Assembly (NCBI RefSeq): GCF_038957035.1
Contig: NZ_CP152412.1
Span: forward strand, 2,910,501-2,974,500
Source: Bradyrhizobium sp. B097
Lineage (GTDB): Bacteria > Pseudomonadota > Alphaproteobacteria > Rhizobiales > Xanthobacteraceae
Direction: 5' to 3'
Length of the DNA stretch: 64,000 bases
Positions 20,249 through 29,189 of this stretch are shown here, piece by piece. A program made the translations under genes and the position numbers. The notes beneath the pieces were generated by a model. That model did not search any database, was not told where the DNA came from, and saw nothing but the letters and a program-made list of their open reading frames with translations. Positions within the stretch are counted from its first letter, which is position 1. The number at the start of each line of letters is the position of its first letter.

Positions 20249-21033
20249 TGTCACGCTTGACGTTGCTTTCGCTGCAGGTTCTGGTCGCCGTCGTTACACT
20301 GGCCTTGTGGCAGTTCTTTTCCACCGTGCCGGTTTTCGGCAAGGTGCTGCTGCCGCCGTTCTTCTTCTCCAATCCGGTCGACGTCTTCAGCCAGATTGTA
20401 AAATGGTTCTCGACCGGGGTGATCTGGAAGCATCTTGCGATCACCCTGTGGGAATCGATCCTCGCCTTCGTGATCGGCTCGGGCGGCGGCATCCTGGTCG
20501 GCTTCTGGTTCGCGCGACAGCCGCGTGTCGCCGCGGTGTTCGATCCTTATGTGAAGATGGTCAACGCGCTGCCGCGCGTGGTGCTGGCGCCGATCTTCAC
20601 GCTGTGGTTCGGGCTCGGCGTCTGGTCCAAGGTCGCGCTCGGCGTGACCCTGGTGTTCTTCATCGTATTCTTCAACGTCTACCAGGGTGTCAAGGAAGTG
20701 CCCACCACGGTGCTCGACAACGGCCGCATGCTCGGCATGAACGAGCGGCAGCTGATGCGCCACGTCTACTGGCCCTCGGCGCTGTCGTGGATGTTCTCCT
20801 CGCTGCACACCTCGGTCGGCTTTGCGGTGGTCGGCGCCGTGGTCGGCGAATATCTCGGCTCAGCGGCCGGCCTCGGCTATCTGATCCAGCAGGCCGAGGG
20901 TGTGTTCGACGTCGCCGGCGTGTTCGCCGGCATGTTCGTGCTGTCGGCCTTCGTCATCCTGATCGACATGGCGGTGACTGTCGTGGAGAAGCGGCTGCTG
21001 GTTTGGCGGCCGACAGCCGTGACGCGGGATTAA
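20248..21033 (+). CDS. ABC importer permease (SsuC/TauC type)
   Basis: A 261-residue inner-membrane permease with about six helices and the EAA-type cytoplasmic loop LDNGRMLGMNERQLMRHVYWP around residue 155. The ATG overlaps the TGA of the ATPase gene in ATGA fashion, showing translational coupling. Substrate is unknown; this class carries sulfonates, nitrate, thiamine precursors or aromatic acids. No binding protein follows directly, which is unusual for the family. Confidence 0.92.
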   Translation: MSRLTLLSLQVLVAVVTLALWQFFSTVPVFGKVLLPPFFFSNPVDVFSQIVKWFSTGVIWKHLAITLWESILAFVIGSGGGILVGFWFARQPRVAAVFDPYVKMVNALPRVVLAPIFTLWFGLGVWSKVALGVTLVFFIVFFNVYQGVKEVPTTVLDNGRMLGMNERQLMRHVYWPSALSWMFSSLHTSVGFAVVGAVVGEYLGSAAGLGYLIQQAEGVFDVAGVFAGMFVLSAFVILIDMAVTVVEKRLLVWRPTAVTRD

Positions 21034-21109
21034 CACACAAGCTTGGCACGTCAGGAACGAAAGCGGCCGCGAACGAAGGCGGCCTCTACGCATTCCGGGT
21101 GCGAAACTG

Positions 21110-21388
21110 TCAGCTCTTGTATCCCTGGCTGGTGCAAAACCACGAGATGCCATTGGTATCGAAGCCAAGCTTCAGGAAGGATTCCCTGCATTCGTTGAAG
21201 CTGTGGAAACGTTTGACGCGCTCTGGCCAGCAAACCACCGGCGTAGGATTGGGCCAGGTACCGGAGATTGAGCAGCCCGGTCCCGAGGCCGCTTGCTTGG
21301 CGAGTTTGGGTTTGTTCTCAGCATTTGCGGGGGGGGCAATCGACAGGATCGCGACAGCTAGGCCCGCGAGGAGTAACGAGGCTTTCAT
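21110..21388 (-). CDS. Small secreted cysteine-containing protein
   Basis: A 92-residue product with a signal peptide (MKASLLLAGLAVAILSIAPPANA) and a mature part with four cysteines, ending SWFCTSQGYKS. GGAGAGGA precedes the ATG. I do not recognise the family. It lies convergent with the ABC permease gene, is slightly less GC-rich than its neighbours, and stands alone. Confidence 0.65.
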   Translation of the reverse strand: MKASLLLAGLAVAILSIAPPANAENKPKLAKQAASGPGCSISGTWPNPTPVVCWPERVKRFHSFNECRESFLKLGFDTNGISWFCTSQGYKS

Positions 21389-21500
21389 GGCTATCCTCTC
21401 CCAAATCCCACCGTTGGCTCGGTGGTAGGGCGACTATACCTGGGGTCGTGTCAGAGAAGCGATGCAATTTGCGTTTCGTTTTGTGAGAAGCGCGCGACGA

Positions 21501-22361
21501 TCACGCGCGTTCGTGTGCCGGCGCTGCCCCCATCAGCCCGCGGATCTTCTCCGCCACCTCCGGGTCAACAGGATTGTAGACGATCATGCTGAGGTCGGAC
21601 CGGCCGTCGACCGCGAATGCTGAGTATTCGAACTTGACCGGGCCGAGGATCGGATGGCGGAGCTGCTTGACGCCCTCGCCATGGGTTCGCACGTCGTTGT
21701 CGCGCCAGAGCGCCGCGAATTCCGGGCTGAGCCGGCAGAGCTCATCGACAAAAGGTTGGACCTCGGCGGCCGCACCGGCGCGCATCGCGTCCACCCTGAA
21801 GGCGCCGACGACGAAGCGCGCCACGCTGGCCCAGTCGTGTTGCGCGGCGCGGACGCGCCGATCGAGGAACATGAAGCGCAGGATGTTGCGCTCGCTCGGC
21901 GGCAACGATTTATAGTCTGTCAGCATCACGGTGGCCGCCCGGTTCCAGGCGACGACATCCCATATCGCGGTCCTGATGATGGCGGGGCGCGGCTCCAACG
22001 CGTCGAGCACGCGCTGCAGCCGCGGCGAGACGCCCTCACTCTTCTGATAGCGCACGTCGGGCGTACGGCCGAGGCCGAGCAGGAACAGATGCTCGCGCTC
22101 GACATCGGTCAGCATCAGCGCACGCGCGATGCGGTCGAGCACATCGGCCGACGGCGCGCCGCCGCGGCCCTGTTCGAGCCAGGTGTACCAGGTCGCCGAG
22201 ATGTTGGCGCGCTGCGCCACTTCCTCGCGGCGCAGGCCCGGCGTGCGCCGCCGCTCCGGCGGAAAGCCGAACGTTGCAGGATCGAGCTTGCTGCGTCGGT
22301 CCTTTAGATAGGCGCCGAGCAGGTTCTCTTGCGCGAGCGGTTCGCTCATCCTGTTAGCCAT
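21501..22361 (-). CDS. XRE-type regulator with MmyB-like ligand domain
   Basis: The 286-residue regulator has an N-terminal helix-turn-helix (LRREEVAQRANISATWYTWLEQGRG split over residues 44-68) and a C-terminal MmyB-like domain with the WNRAA motif (WDVVAWNRAA) and a late HPILG segment. Such regulators usually sense a small hydrophobic ligand and control a divergent oxidoreductase; here an NAD-binding epimerase-like gene lies divergent 79 bases away. An ATG at 22349 is an alternative start. A TATAAT sequence overlaps the 22361 start, which would favour the shorter protein if it is the -10 element. Confidence 0.9.
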   Translation of the reverse strand: MANRMSEPLAQENLLGAYLKDRRSKLDPATFGFPPERRRTPGLRREEVAQRANISATWYTWLEQGRGGAPSADVLDRIARALMLTDVEREHLFLLGLGRTPDVRYQKSEGVSPRLQRVLDALEPRPAIIRTAIWDVVAWNRAATVMLTDYKSLPPSERNILRFMFLDRRVRAAQHDWASVARFVVGAFRVDAMRAGAAAEVQPFVDELCRLSPEFAALWRDNDVRTHGEGVKQLRHPILGPVKFEYSAFAVDGRSDLSMIVYNPVDPEVAEKIRGLMGAAPAHERA

Positions 22362-22363
22362 TA

Positions 22364-22395
22364 TACCATGATAAGGTCACTACTTTACCACGATA
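22364..22395. promoter_or_regulatory. Possible operator between the XRE regulator and the epimerase-like gene
   Basis: Two direct repeats, TACCATGATA (22364-22373) and TACCACGATA (22386-22395), are 22 bases apart, two helical turns, in the divergent promoter region. They could be binding sites for the XRE regulator. This is a weak, pattern-only call. Confidence 0.3.
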
Positions 22396-22440
22396 GCGCA
22401 ACGACCCAGATTTGTCGCCAGCAAAACCTGGAGATTGCTG

Positions 22441-23331
22441 ATGCGCGTGTTTGTCACTGGAGCCACCGGTTGGGTCGGCTCGGCCGTCACGAATGATCTG
22501 ATTGCCGCCGGCCATCAGGTGCTCGGCATGACCCGTTCCGACAAGGGCGCGGAAGCGCTCGCCGCCGCCGGCGCCGAGGTTCACTACGGAACGCTCGAAG
22601 ATATCGACAGCCTGAAGAGCGGCGCCGCACAAGCGGATGCGGTGATCCATTGCGCCTTCAACCATGACTTTTCGAAGTTCGCCCAGAACTGCGCGGATGA
22701 CCGGCGCGCGATCGAGACGCTCGGTGCCGTACTCGAAGGCTCGAAACGTCCGCTGATCACGACATCGGGCGTCGCACGGGTGGCGCAGGGCCGCGTTGCA
22801 ACCGAAGACGATCCGCCGATTCCGGTCTCCGAGGCCTATCCGCGTGCGTCCGAGGCAACGACGATGGCCGTGGCATCGCGCGGCGTACCCGCGGCCGTCG
22901 TGCGGCTGCCGCCCTCGGTGCATGGTCACGGCGACCACGGCTTCGTGCCGCGCCTCGTCGCCTTTGCGCGCGAGAAGGGCGTCTCCGCCTATATCGGCGA
23001 GGGACAGAACCGCTGGCCCGGCGTGCATCGGCTGGATGCGGCGCGCGTCTACCGGCTCGCGCTCGAGCGCGGCGTCGAAGGCGGTCCGTTCCATGCCGTA
23101 GCGGACGAAGGCGTGCCGTTCAAGGCGATCGCCGAAGTCATCGCCCGCCGGCTCAACGTTCCGCTGGTGTCGAAGTCTTCAGAGGAGGCGGCCGAGCATT
23201 TCGGCATGTTCGGCAGGTTCGTCGCCTTCGATGTGCCGACCTCGAGTGCGCGGACGCGCGCGCGGCTCGACTGGCAGCCGCAGCAGCCCGGGCTGATCGC
23301 CGACATCGATCACCCCGCTTATTTCGCGTAG
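22441..23331 (+). CDS. NAD(P)-dependent epimerase/SDR-like oxidoreductase
   Basis: The 296-residue protein opens with the extended-SDR nucleotide motif [15 protein letters not shown] and is close in length to atypical SDRs related to YwnB and NmrA-like reductases. A catalytic YxxxK is not obvious: [10 protein letters not shown] stands in its place with an Arg where Lys is usual, so activity may be changed or absent. It is divergent from the XRE/MmyB regulator and is followed after 19 bases by another SDR gene, forming a likely two-gene regulated unit. Confidence 0.85.
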   Translation: MRVFVTGATGWVGSAVTNDLIAAGHQVLGMTRSDKGAEALAAAGAEVHYGTLEDIDSLKSGAAQADAVIHCAFNHDFSKFAQNCADDRRAIETLGAVLEGSKRPLITTSGVARVAQGRVATEDDPPIPVSEAYPRASEATTMAVASRGVPAAVVRLPPSVHGHGDHGFVPRLVAFAREKGVSAYIGEGQNRWPGVHRLDAARVYRLALERGVEGGPFHAVADEGVPFKAIAEVIARRLNVPLVSKSSEEAAEHFGMFGRFVAFDVPTSSARTRARLDWQPQQPGLIADIDHPAYFA

Positions 23332-23350
23332 CTGCGGCGGAGTACGGACC

Positions 23351-24076
23351 ATGACAGACGCCAAGATGTCGCTCGCCGGCAAGCGCGTGATCGCGATCGG
23401 AGGATCGTCGGGGATCGGCTTCGCGGTTGCTGCGCTGGCGCAGGAGCAGGGCGCGGAGGTGGTGATTGCTTCCAGCAAGCCGGCCAATGTCGATGCGGCG
23501 GTCGCGCGGCTGCCGGGATCTTCGGGCAACACCGTCGATCTGTGCGACGAAGCCGGCGTGTCGCGCTTCTTCGAACAGGTCGGCGCCTTCGATCACCTCG
23601 CGATCACGGCGGGCGATCAGGGCCTCCCGGCGTTCGGTGCCACGCGGGATCTCGATCTCGTCGCCGCGCGCGAGGCTCTGACCCTTCGCTTCTGGGGCTC
23701 GCTCGCGGCGGTCAAGCACGCCAGCCGCGTGATCGCAGCGAACGGATCGATCACGCTGACCGGCGGCCTGCTGGCACACCGCCCGCAAAAGGGGATGCCG
23801 TTTGTTACCGCGGCCGCGGGTGCCATGGAGAGCCTGGCCCGCGGCCTTGCCGTCGATCTTGCGCCGGTCCGCGTCAATGCCGTCTGTCCGGGGCTCATTC
23901 TCACCGAGCGCGTCAAGCAGATGCCGGAGGAGAGGGTGCGCGGCTACGTGGCAGGCTTGCCGTTACCGCGCGCCGCATCGCCGAGCGAGGCGGCCGCGGC
24001 TTATGTCTATCTGATGCTGAACAGCTATGTGACCGGGCAGATTCTTGCGGTGGATGGCGGTGGATTGTTGGTGTGA
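23351..24076 (+). CDS. Short-chain dehydrogenase/reductase
   Basis: A 241-residue classical SDR. The cofactor loop reads IAIGGSSGIGFAVAALA and the C terminus has the SDR ending GQILAVDGGGLLV. In the active-site region, ITLTGGLLAHRPQKGMPFVTAA lacks the usual Ser and Tyr of the SxnYxxxK set, so the catalytic residues cannot be confidently assigned. The gene follows the epimerase-like gene by 19 bases and is probably in the same transcript. Substrate unknown. Confidence 0.85.
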   Translation: MTDAKMSLAGKRVIAIGGSSGIGFAVAALAQEQGAEVVIASSKPANVDAAVARLPGSSGNTVDLCDEAGVSRFFEQVGAFDHLAITAGDQGLPAFGATRDLDLVAAREALTLRFWGSLAAVKHASRVIAANGSITLTGGLLAHRPQKGMPFVTAAAGAMESLARGLAVDLAPVRVNAVCPGLILTERVKQMPEERVRGYVAGLPLPRAASPSEAAAAYVYLMLNSYVTGQILAVDGGGLLV

Positions 24077-24086
24077 CCTACGACGC

Positions 24087-24172
24087 CGTCATTGCGAGGA
24101 GCGAAGCGACGAAGCAATCCATCCATCCGCGGACACGAGCAGATGGATTGCTTCGCTTCGCTCGCAATGACG
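24087..24172. repeat. Palindromic intergenic repeat, family D
   Basis: An 86-base imperfect inverted repeat: CGTCATTGCGAGGAGCGAAG at one end and CTTCGCTCGCAATGACG at the other, with GAAGCAATCCATC/GATGGATTGCTTC inside. Only this copy is visible in the window. It lies directly next to a family C repeat, between the SDR gene and the Fe-S protein gene. Confidence 0.8.
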
Positions 24173-24180
24173 TGGAGAGG

Positions 24181-24265
24181 TAGGGCGGGTTAGCGAAGCG
24201 TAACCCACCGATGTTGCGGCGAAGAGGTCATGGCGGGTTACGCCTTCGGCTAACCCACCCTACGC
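24181..24265. repeat. Palindromic intergenic repeat, family C (copy 2 of 3)
   Basis: Begins TAGGGCGGGTTAGCG and ends TAACCCACCCTACGC. It has the same nested arms as the copy at 2001-2085, with the two halves in the opposite arrangement (GCGAAGCG near the left end, GCCTTCGGC near the right). No gene overlaps it. Confidence 0.85.
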
Positions 24266-24271
24266 GGCCAC

Positions 24272-25597
24272 TTACAGCGGGAAGCACCGCATGTAGGCCG
24301 CGAACAGCTTCTCATCGCTGTAGCTCACCAGCTCTGAGGCAGTCGCGTCGGCCAGGTCGAGGTCGCGGTTCTGGATGCGCAGCCATGCCTGGGTATCGGC
24401 GGTGATGTTCAGCGCCGCGTCTCCGACATGACGCCCCGGCACCACCTGCAGATCCTTGCCCTTGATCACGACTGTCATGTCCAGCGCGCTTGACCCGGTG
24501 AAGCGCAGATGCGTCACGAAATCCAGACCACGCGCCCGGCCGCGTTGAAATCCGAGCGAGAGCGAGAAGATGTAGGCCTGGATGCTGCCGGCATGGCGGC
24601 CGGACGTGACATGCTGGACCTTCTTGTGCGGAAAGCGCCGCGTCACCGTGTCCTCGGCGTCGGTATCCGGGATCACGTAGACGAACTCGTCCTTGTCGAT
24701 CAGCGGCTGCACCACCTCAGTGAAATGCGCGTCGCGATCATGCAGGAAGGGGCCGATCACGTCTTCGCCGGCCGGACAGGCCGAGATGCAATAGGCTGCC
24801 TTGTACCCCGGCTTGAACGACAGCGATTGCCAGATGTTCAACGTCTCGGTGCGGGGGACGCGGGCGCGATAATCCTTGGCGTCCTTGGAATCCGCGACCT
24901 TCTCCACCCATTGCGTGAAGTTGCCGAGAAAGTCGTGATAATTGTGGGTGTGGCAGGACAGGAAATCGAAGCCGCCGTCCGGCTTGATGGCGCCGACCGG
25001 GCAGGCGGCGACGCACAGCTTGCACTCCAGGCAGGGATTGTAGTCGATCGGCTGGTCATAGGCGTCCACCTCGGATCCGAGCAGGACGGTGCCGAGCAGG
25101 ACGAAGCTGCCGAATTTCGGGTGGATGATGCTGCGATGGATTCCCATCCGCCCGAGGCCTGCTTCCACCGCGATCGGCTTGTGCTGGACCATCATGATCC
25201 GGGGCAGGTCCATCTCCATCGGGAAGGCCGCGACGGAATTGCAGGCCGGGATGCCGTGCTCGTCGAGCGCGCGAACGATGGCGCGCGCGGTTTCGTTGAC
25301 GTGATCGTAGGTGCCGTGGAATTCCTCGTTGGCGACCGAGCGTGAAGGCGAGCGCACCGGCTCGCGGTTCATGTGGCACACGATCGCAAGCAGGGAGCGC
25401 GTCCGCCCATAGACCTTGCGGATGAAGTCGCGTTGCGGCGCGATGGCGGCCCGGTCGAACTCGATGATGCCGACGTCATCGGCTCCGCACTCGCGCGCGA
25501 TCCGCTTGAGCAGTTCCGAAGAGACCGGGACGTCGTGAACGTGCTGGCTGCTGCGCGCGCGCACCGCCCTGACCGTGGGGTGATCGTCCAGGCTCAT
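24272..25597 (-). CDS. QueG-like Fe-S reductase domain fused to an SCP2 sterol-carrier domain
   Basis: The 441-residue protein contains an epoxyqueuosine-reductase-like region with a ferredoxin cluster motif CLECKLCVAACPVGAI near residue 190 and a second cysteine set in CISACPAGEDV near residue 275. The last 110 residues (from about FVTHLRFTGSSALDMTVVIKG) resemble an SCP2 lipid-binding domain. The combination suggests an electron-transfer or reductive-dehalogenase-like enzyme acting on a hydrophobic substrate; that is inference. It is longer than true QueG (about 350-380), so tRNA modification is not claimed. It stands alone between palindromic repeats. Confidence 0.72.
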   Translation of the reverse strand: MSLDDHPTVRAVRARSSQHVHDVPVSSELLKRIARECGADDVGIIEFDRAAIAPQRDFIRKVYGRTRSLLAIVCHMNREPVRSPSRSVANEEFHGTYDHVNETARAIVRALDEHGIPACNSVAAFPMEMDLPRIMMVQHKPIAVEAGLGRMGIHRSIIHPKFGSFVLLGTVLLGSEVDAYDQPIDYNPCLECKLCVAACPVGAIKPDGGFDFLSCHTHNYHDFLGNFTQWVEKVADSKDAKDYRARVPRTETLNIWQSLSFKPGYKAAYCISACPAGEDVIGPFLHDRDAHFTEVVQPLIDKDEFVYVIPDTDAEDTVTRRFPHKKVQHVTSGRHAGSIQAYIFSLSLGFQRGRARGLDFVTHLRFTGSSALDMTVVIKGKDLQVVPGRHVGDAALNITADTQAWLRIQNRDLDLADATASELVSYSDEKLFAAYMRCFPL

Positions 25598-25720
25598 GGT
25601 CCCGCTCTCTATAAATGACGATCATCATACTATGGAGCGAGCGGAGGTGAGGCAAGCGAATAATCCGTTGATCGTGGTGTCATGGAACCGTCAGTTGCTC
25701 GCCTGACAGCTATGGGCCCT

Positions 25721-25868
25721 TGCAAGCACCGTCATCCCCGCGCAAAGGCTTCGCCTTTGTCGCTGGAGGTGCGAGCGGAGCGAGCCTCGAAGGATGGACG
25801 GCCACAGTCGGGCCGTCGACCCTTCGAGACGGCCGCTTCGCGGCCTCCTCAGGGTGACGGTGCTTGCA
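25721..25868. repeat. Palindromic intergenic repeat, family E (copy 1 of 2)
   Basis: The 148-base element is bounded by a perfect 14-base inverted repeat (TGCAAGCACCGTCA / TGACGGTGCTTGCA). Inside are AAAGGCTTCGCCTTTGTCGC, GAGGTGCGAGCGGAGCGAGC and GAGACGGCCGCTTCGCGGCC hairpins. A relative lies at 50107-50270. It fills most of the 311-base gap between the Fe-S protein and cupin genes; nothing else is visible there. Confidence 0.82.
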
Positions 25869-25908
25869 CGGTCGGACGCGCCTCGCGATGACGGCTGACG
25901 GACCATCG

Positions 25909-26358
25909 TCAATCCAGCAGCTTGGTATCATCCGGCGCCTGCGGCGGCGTCTTGATCGCGATCGACTTGATTGCGCGGCCGTTCGGCTTGGTGCCGCCAT
26001 GCGGCGTGCCCTTCGGGATCACGATCAAATCGCCCGGCTTGACCGTCACTTCCTTGTCGCCGAGCCAGACCGTGCCGGTGCCCTCGAGCACGAATTGCAT
26101 CTCGTTGGTGTTGGGGTGCATGTGCTTCGGCACGTTACCGTCCTGGATCGAGACGGTGGCGCCGTCGGCGGAGACGAACGTCTTGGAGCGGAAGCCGACC
26201 TTGTTGGCGTCGCCGAGCTTGTCGCCCTCCATCTCGCCGGTGTGGATGACCTGCGCGGTGATGCTCTCGGCCGCGAGCGCCGGCCGCAGCAGATGGGTGA
26301 CGCCACAGCCGGCGGCGAAGGCAGTGGCGATCGACAGCGCGGTTGCAATACGATTCAT
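25909..26358 (-). CDS. Secreted cupin-domain protein
   Basis: A 149-residue protein with a signal peptide (residues 1-30, ending PALAAES) followed by a single cupin barrel. The metal-binding pattern is visible as PKHMHPNTNEMQFVLEGTG (HxH...E region) and the second motif PGDLIVIPKGTPHGG. Periplasmic single-domain cupins of this kind may bind or degrade small compounds; function is not known. GGGAGG precedes the ATG at 26358. It is divergent from the ABC binding-protein gene. Confidence 0.85.
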   Translation of the reverse strand: MNRIATALSIATAFAAGCGVTHLLRPALAAESITAQVIHTGEMEGDKLGDANKVGFRSKTFVSADGATVSIQDGNVPKHMHPNTNEMQFVLEGTGTVWLGDKEVTVKPGDLIVIPKGTPHGGTKPNGRAIKSIAIKTPPQAPDDTKLLD

Positions 26359-26525
26359 GAAGACCTCCCTTGGTGTTTCCCTTGAAATATTCTTGGTGCT
26401 TGTTCGGCGTTTTCCTGTATCCGCGATGCTATGCCGTGGCCGCAGGCTTGACCAGTAACCGGAAAGTCGCCTTCTCAAGGCAGGCTTGCTCCTCTATCTT
26501 GCCGGCCAGTCGAACGGAGGACGTC

Positions 26526-27551
26526 ATGAACAAACTGCTGGGCAAGCTTGCCGGAACGCTGCTGGCGCTGACCCTGTCCACGGGCCTTGCCGCGGCGCAA
26601 AGCAAGATCACCATCGCGGTCGGGGGCGGCGCCTGCCTGTGCTATCTGCCCACCGTGCTGGCCAAGCAGCTTGGCGAATATGACAAGGCCGGGCTCGCGG
26701 TCGAGCTGGTCGACCTCAAGGGCGGCTCGGATGCGCTGAAGGCCGTGCTCGGCGGCAGCGCCGACGTCGTCTCCGGCTATTTCGACCATTGCGTCAACCT
26801 CGCGGCCAAGAAGCAGGAGCTGCAGGCTTTCGTGGTCTATGACCGCTATCCCGGCCTCGTGCTGGTGGTGTCGCCCAAGCACACCGGCGAGATCAATTCG
26901 ATCAAGGATCTCGCCGGCAAGAAGGTCGGCGTCAGCGCGCCGGGCTCCTCGACCGACTTCTTCCTGAAATACATGCTGAAGAAGAACGGCCTCGATCCCC
27001 AAGGCACCGCCGTGATCGGCGTCGGCCTCGGCGCCACCGCGGTGGCCGCGATGGAGCAGGGCCAGATCGATGCCGCCGTGATGCTCGATCCCGCCGTCAC
27101 CGTTCTGCAGAGCAGCCATTCCGATCTCAAGATCCTGAGTGACACCCGCACCCAGCACGACACGCTGGCGGTGTTCGGCGGCGAATATCCCGGTGGCGCG
27201 CTCTATTCGACCGCGGCCTGGGTCAACGGCCACGAGAAGGAGGTGCAGGCGCTGACCAATGCGATCATGGCGACGCTGGCCTGGATCCATTCGCACACCG
27301 CCGAAGACATCATGGCCAAGATGCCGGACGAGATCGTTGGAAAGGACAGGGCGCAGTATCTCGCGGCGCTGAAGAACACGATCCCGATGTATTCGGAGAC
27401 CGGCAAGATGGATCCCAAGGGCGCGGAAGCGGTGCTCGCGGTGTTCAGCGAGGGCTCGCCGGAGGTCGCAAAGGCCGGCATCGACGTCACCAAGACCTAC
27501 ACCAACAAGTTCGTCGATCAGGTCAAGAAGACGACCGGAAGCGCGAAGTAG
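26526..27551 (+). CDS. ABC importer substrate-binding protein (NrtA/SsuA/TauA type)
   Basis: The 341-residue periplasmic protein has a signal peptide (to LAAAQ, about residue 25) and the NMT1/SsuA-like fold: YLPTVLAKQLGEYDKAGL near the start, then GGSDALKAVLGGSADVVSGY and KDLAGKKVGVSAPGSSTDFF. GGAGGACGTC precedes the ATG. The matching ATPase and permease of this transporter class are at 19433-21033 without a binding protein, so this gene is their likely partner despite the 5.5 kb between. Ligand unknown. Confidence 0.9.
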   Translation: MNKLLGKLAGTLLALTLSTGLAAAQSKITIAVGGGACLCYLPTVLAKQLGEYDKAGLAVELVDLKGGSDALKAVLGGSADVVSGYFDHCVNLAAKKQELQAFVVYDRYPGLVLVVSPKHTGEINSIKDLAGKKVGVSAPGSSTDFFLKYMLKKNGLDPQGTAVIGVGLGATAVAAMEQGQIDAAVMLDPAVTVLQSSHSDLKILSDTRTQHDTLAVFGGEYPGGALYSTAAWVNGHEKEVQALTNAIMATLAWIHSHTAEDIMAKMPDEIVGKDRAQYLAALKNTIPMYSETGKMDPKGAEAVLAVFSEGSPEVAKAGIDVTKTYTNKFVDQVKKTTGSAK

Positions 27552-27593
27552 TTTGCGCGGAGATCATGCCGAAATGAGTTTGCGGTGAGTGAC

Positions 27594-28295
27594 ATGCAGT
27601 CTCCGCTGGTTTGTCGCGTCACCACGCTCGACCTCGCACTGCAGCAGCGTCCGTGGCCGTTCGCGGACGAACGGCGCGGCGAGATCGACGCGCACTTCGC
27701 CGAGCAGCAGCGGCTCAACCCGAACCTGTGGAACGGCCGCGTCCTGCTCGGGCGCGATCCGGTGTTTGCCGGCGAGCGGCTCAGCGCGAGTTATTTCGAG
27801 ACCGATTTCGCAAGCTTCCTCGCCTGGCGCGACTGGGGCTTTCCCGACAAGGAGATCTTCAACGGCTTCGGCATGGGCGCGCTGCTCTCGAGCGACGGCG
27901 CCTTCGTGTGTGGCGTGATGGGCGAGCGGACCGCGAATGCCGGCCGCATTTATTTTCCCTCCGGTACGCCCGATCTCGACGACATCAGCGGCGAGACGGT
28001 CGATATCGCCGGCAGCGTGATGCGCGAACTCGAGGAGGAGACCGGGCTTACCGCAGCAGATTGCCGCGCGGATGCCGATTGGCACTGCATCTACACCGGC
28101 GTTGCGCTCGCAATGATGCAGATCCTGCGCGTCGACATGCCCGCTGACGCGCTGCGTGCGCGCATCGAATCCAATCTCGCGCGTCAGAAAAACCCCGAAC
28201 TCGCCGGCATCCATCTGGTGCGCAGCCGTGCCGATCTCAACTCCGCGATGCCGCGCTTCGTCACCGCGTTCATCGAAACGCAGCTGCCGGCGTAG
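27594..28295 (+). CDS. NUDIX hydrolase family protein
   Basis: A 233-residue soluble protein whose centre contains a Nudix-box-like segment GETVDIAGSVMRELEEETGL. The REL-EEETGL half is canonical, but the first Glu of the consensus box does not align, so catalytic activity is probable rather than certain. It follows the binding-protein gene by 42 bases. A GTG at 27585 is an alternative start. Likely a nucleoside-diphosphate-derivative pyrophosphatase of unknown substrate. Confidence 0.75.
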   Translation: MQSPLVCRVTTLDLALQQRPWPFADERRGEIDAHFAEQQRLNPNLWNGRVLLGRDPVFAGERLSASYFETDFASFLAWRDWGFPDKEIFNGFGMGALLSSDGAFVCGVMGERTANAGRIYFPSGTPDLDDISGETVDIAGSVMRELEEETGLTAADCRADADWHCIYTGVALAMMQILRVDMPADALRARIESNLARQKNPELAGIHLVRSRADLNSAMPRFVTAFIETQLPA

Positions 28296-28392
28296 GGCGT
28301 GTAGTCTTGGAAGTCAGCTTCTGAGGGTGAAGTGGTTGTTGCCTGGATCGGTCGTCATCGACGGCTTGTGACCCGAGACAACAGTTGGCCGA

Positions 28393-28959
28393 TCATTCGG
28401 CCACTTCAACGATCATTTCGACCTCCACTGCGTTGTTGAATGGAAGGCCCGCCATTCCAACGGCAGATCGCGCGTGTTTGCCGGCCGCCTCGCCGAAGAT
28501 CTCCACCATCAAATCGGAGAATCCATTTACGACTTTCGGCTGATCACCAAAGCCTTCGGCCGAATTGACCATCCCGAAGACCTTGACCACGCGCTTGACG
28601 CGATCGAGGCTCCCAAGTGCGACGCGCACCTTCGCCAACATGATCAGGCCGACCTGACGGGCCGTGTCATAACCTTCCTGCACGGTGAGGTCCTTCCCCA
28701 CCTTGCCCTTGTACTTCCAGTCGGCAGCCGGAGTGTTTCCTGCGAGGAAGAGCAGATTGCCGACCCGGACCGCATCGACGTAGTTGGCGACCGGTGTCGG
28801 AACGGGCGGCAGCGTAATATTCAACTCCTTCAGCCTGGCCTCGGCAGAAGGTGAATTCTGCGCCACCGCAGCCGACGAAGCGGCAAGCCACGCTCCCAAT
28901 CCAAGCACGCACGCACCGAACCATGCGATGAGTCTCGTTCTGCAAAGCAGATGAGTCAT
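28393..28959 (-). CDS. RidA (YjgF/YER057c/UK114) family protein with a signal peptide
   Basis: The 188-residue protein has an N-terminal hydrophobic export signal (residues 9-34, ending SSAAVAQ) followed by a RidA fold: VRVGNLLFLAGNTPA, then RVKRVVKVFGMVNSAEGF and the C-terminal PFNNAVEVEMIVEVAE. The usual catalytic Arg near the C terminus (RxAVGVxxLP) corresponds to HARSAVGMAGLPF. Most RidA proteins are cytoplasmic imine deaminases, so a periplasmic version has an unclear role. Confidence 0.87.
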   Translation of the reverse strand: MTHLLCRTRLIAWFGACVLGLGAWLAASSAAVAQNSPSAEARLKELNITLPPVPTPVANYVDAVRVGNLLFLAGNTPAADWKYKGKVGKDLTVQEGYDTARQVGLIMLAKVRVALGSLDRVKRVVKVFGMVNSAEGFGDQPKVVNGFSDLMVEIFGEAAGKHARSAVGMAGLPFNNAVEVEMIVEVAE

Positions 28960-29072
28960 GTGCCGCCTCCAATGACAATTACTTCGCGGGCCTCAGGATA
29001 AGTCAGAAATAGCGAAGGTTCCTTCCGTAGTTCTCCGGTCTGAAAGGTCGTCGGCAGCGCTTCGCCGAAACT

Positions 29073-29189
29073 TTGCGCAGGCCTGCGCCGTGGCGACGCA
29101 GCCATCGCGTTTGACATCATCGGCCGCTGCCCCTGTGATAGAACGGCACGAAAGCAAAAATGCAGTGCACAATCTCCGGGGAGGGATTC
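29073..29189 (+). promoter_or_regulatory. Promoter and leader duplicated from the Liv binding-protein gene
   Basis: This stretch matches 36436-36550 almost base for base, including the leader GTGCACAATCTC and the ribosome site GGGGAGGGATTC. A sigma-70-like promoter is conserved in both: TTGACA at 29111-29116, a 17-base spacer, and TGTGAT at 29134-29139. Here it drives only a deleted gene remnant. Confidence 0.72.
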
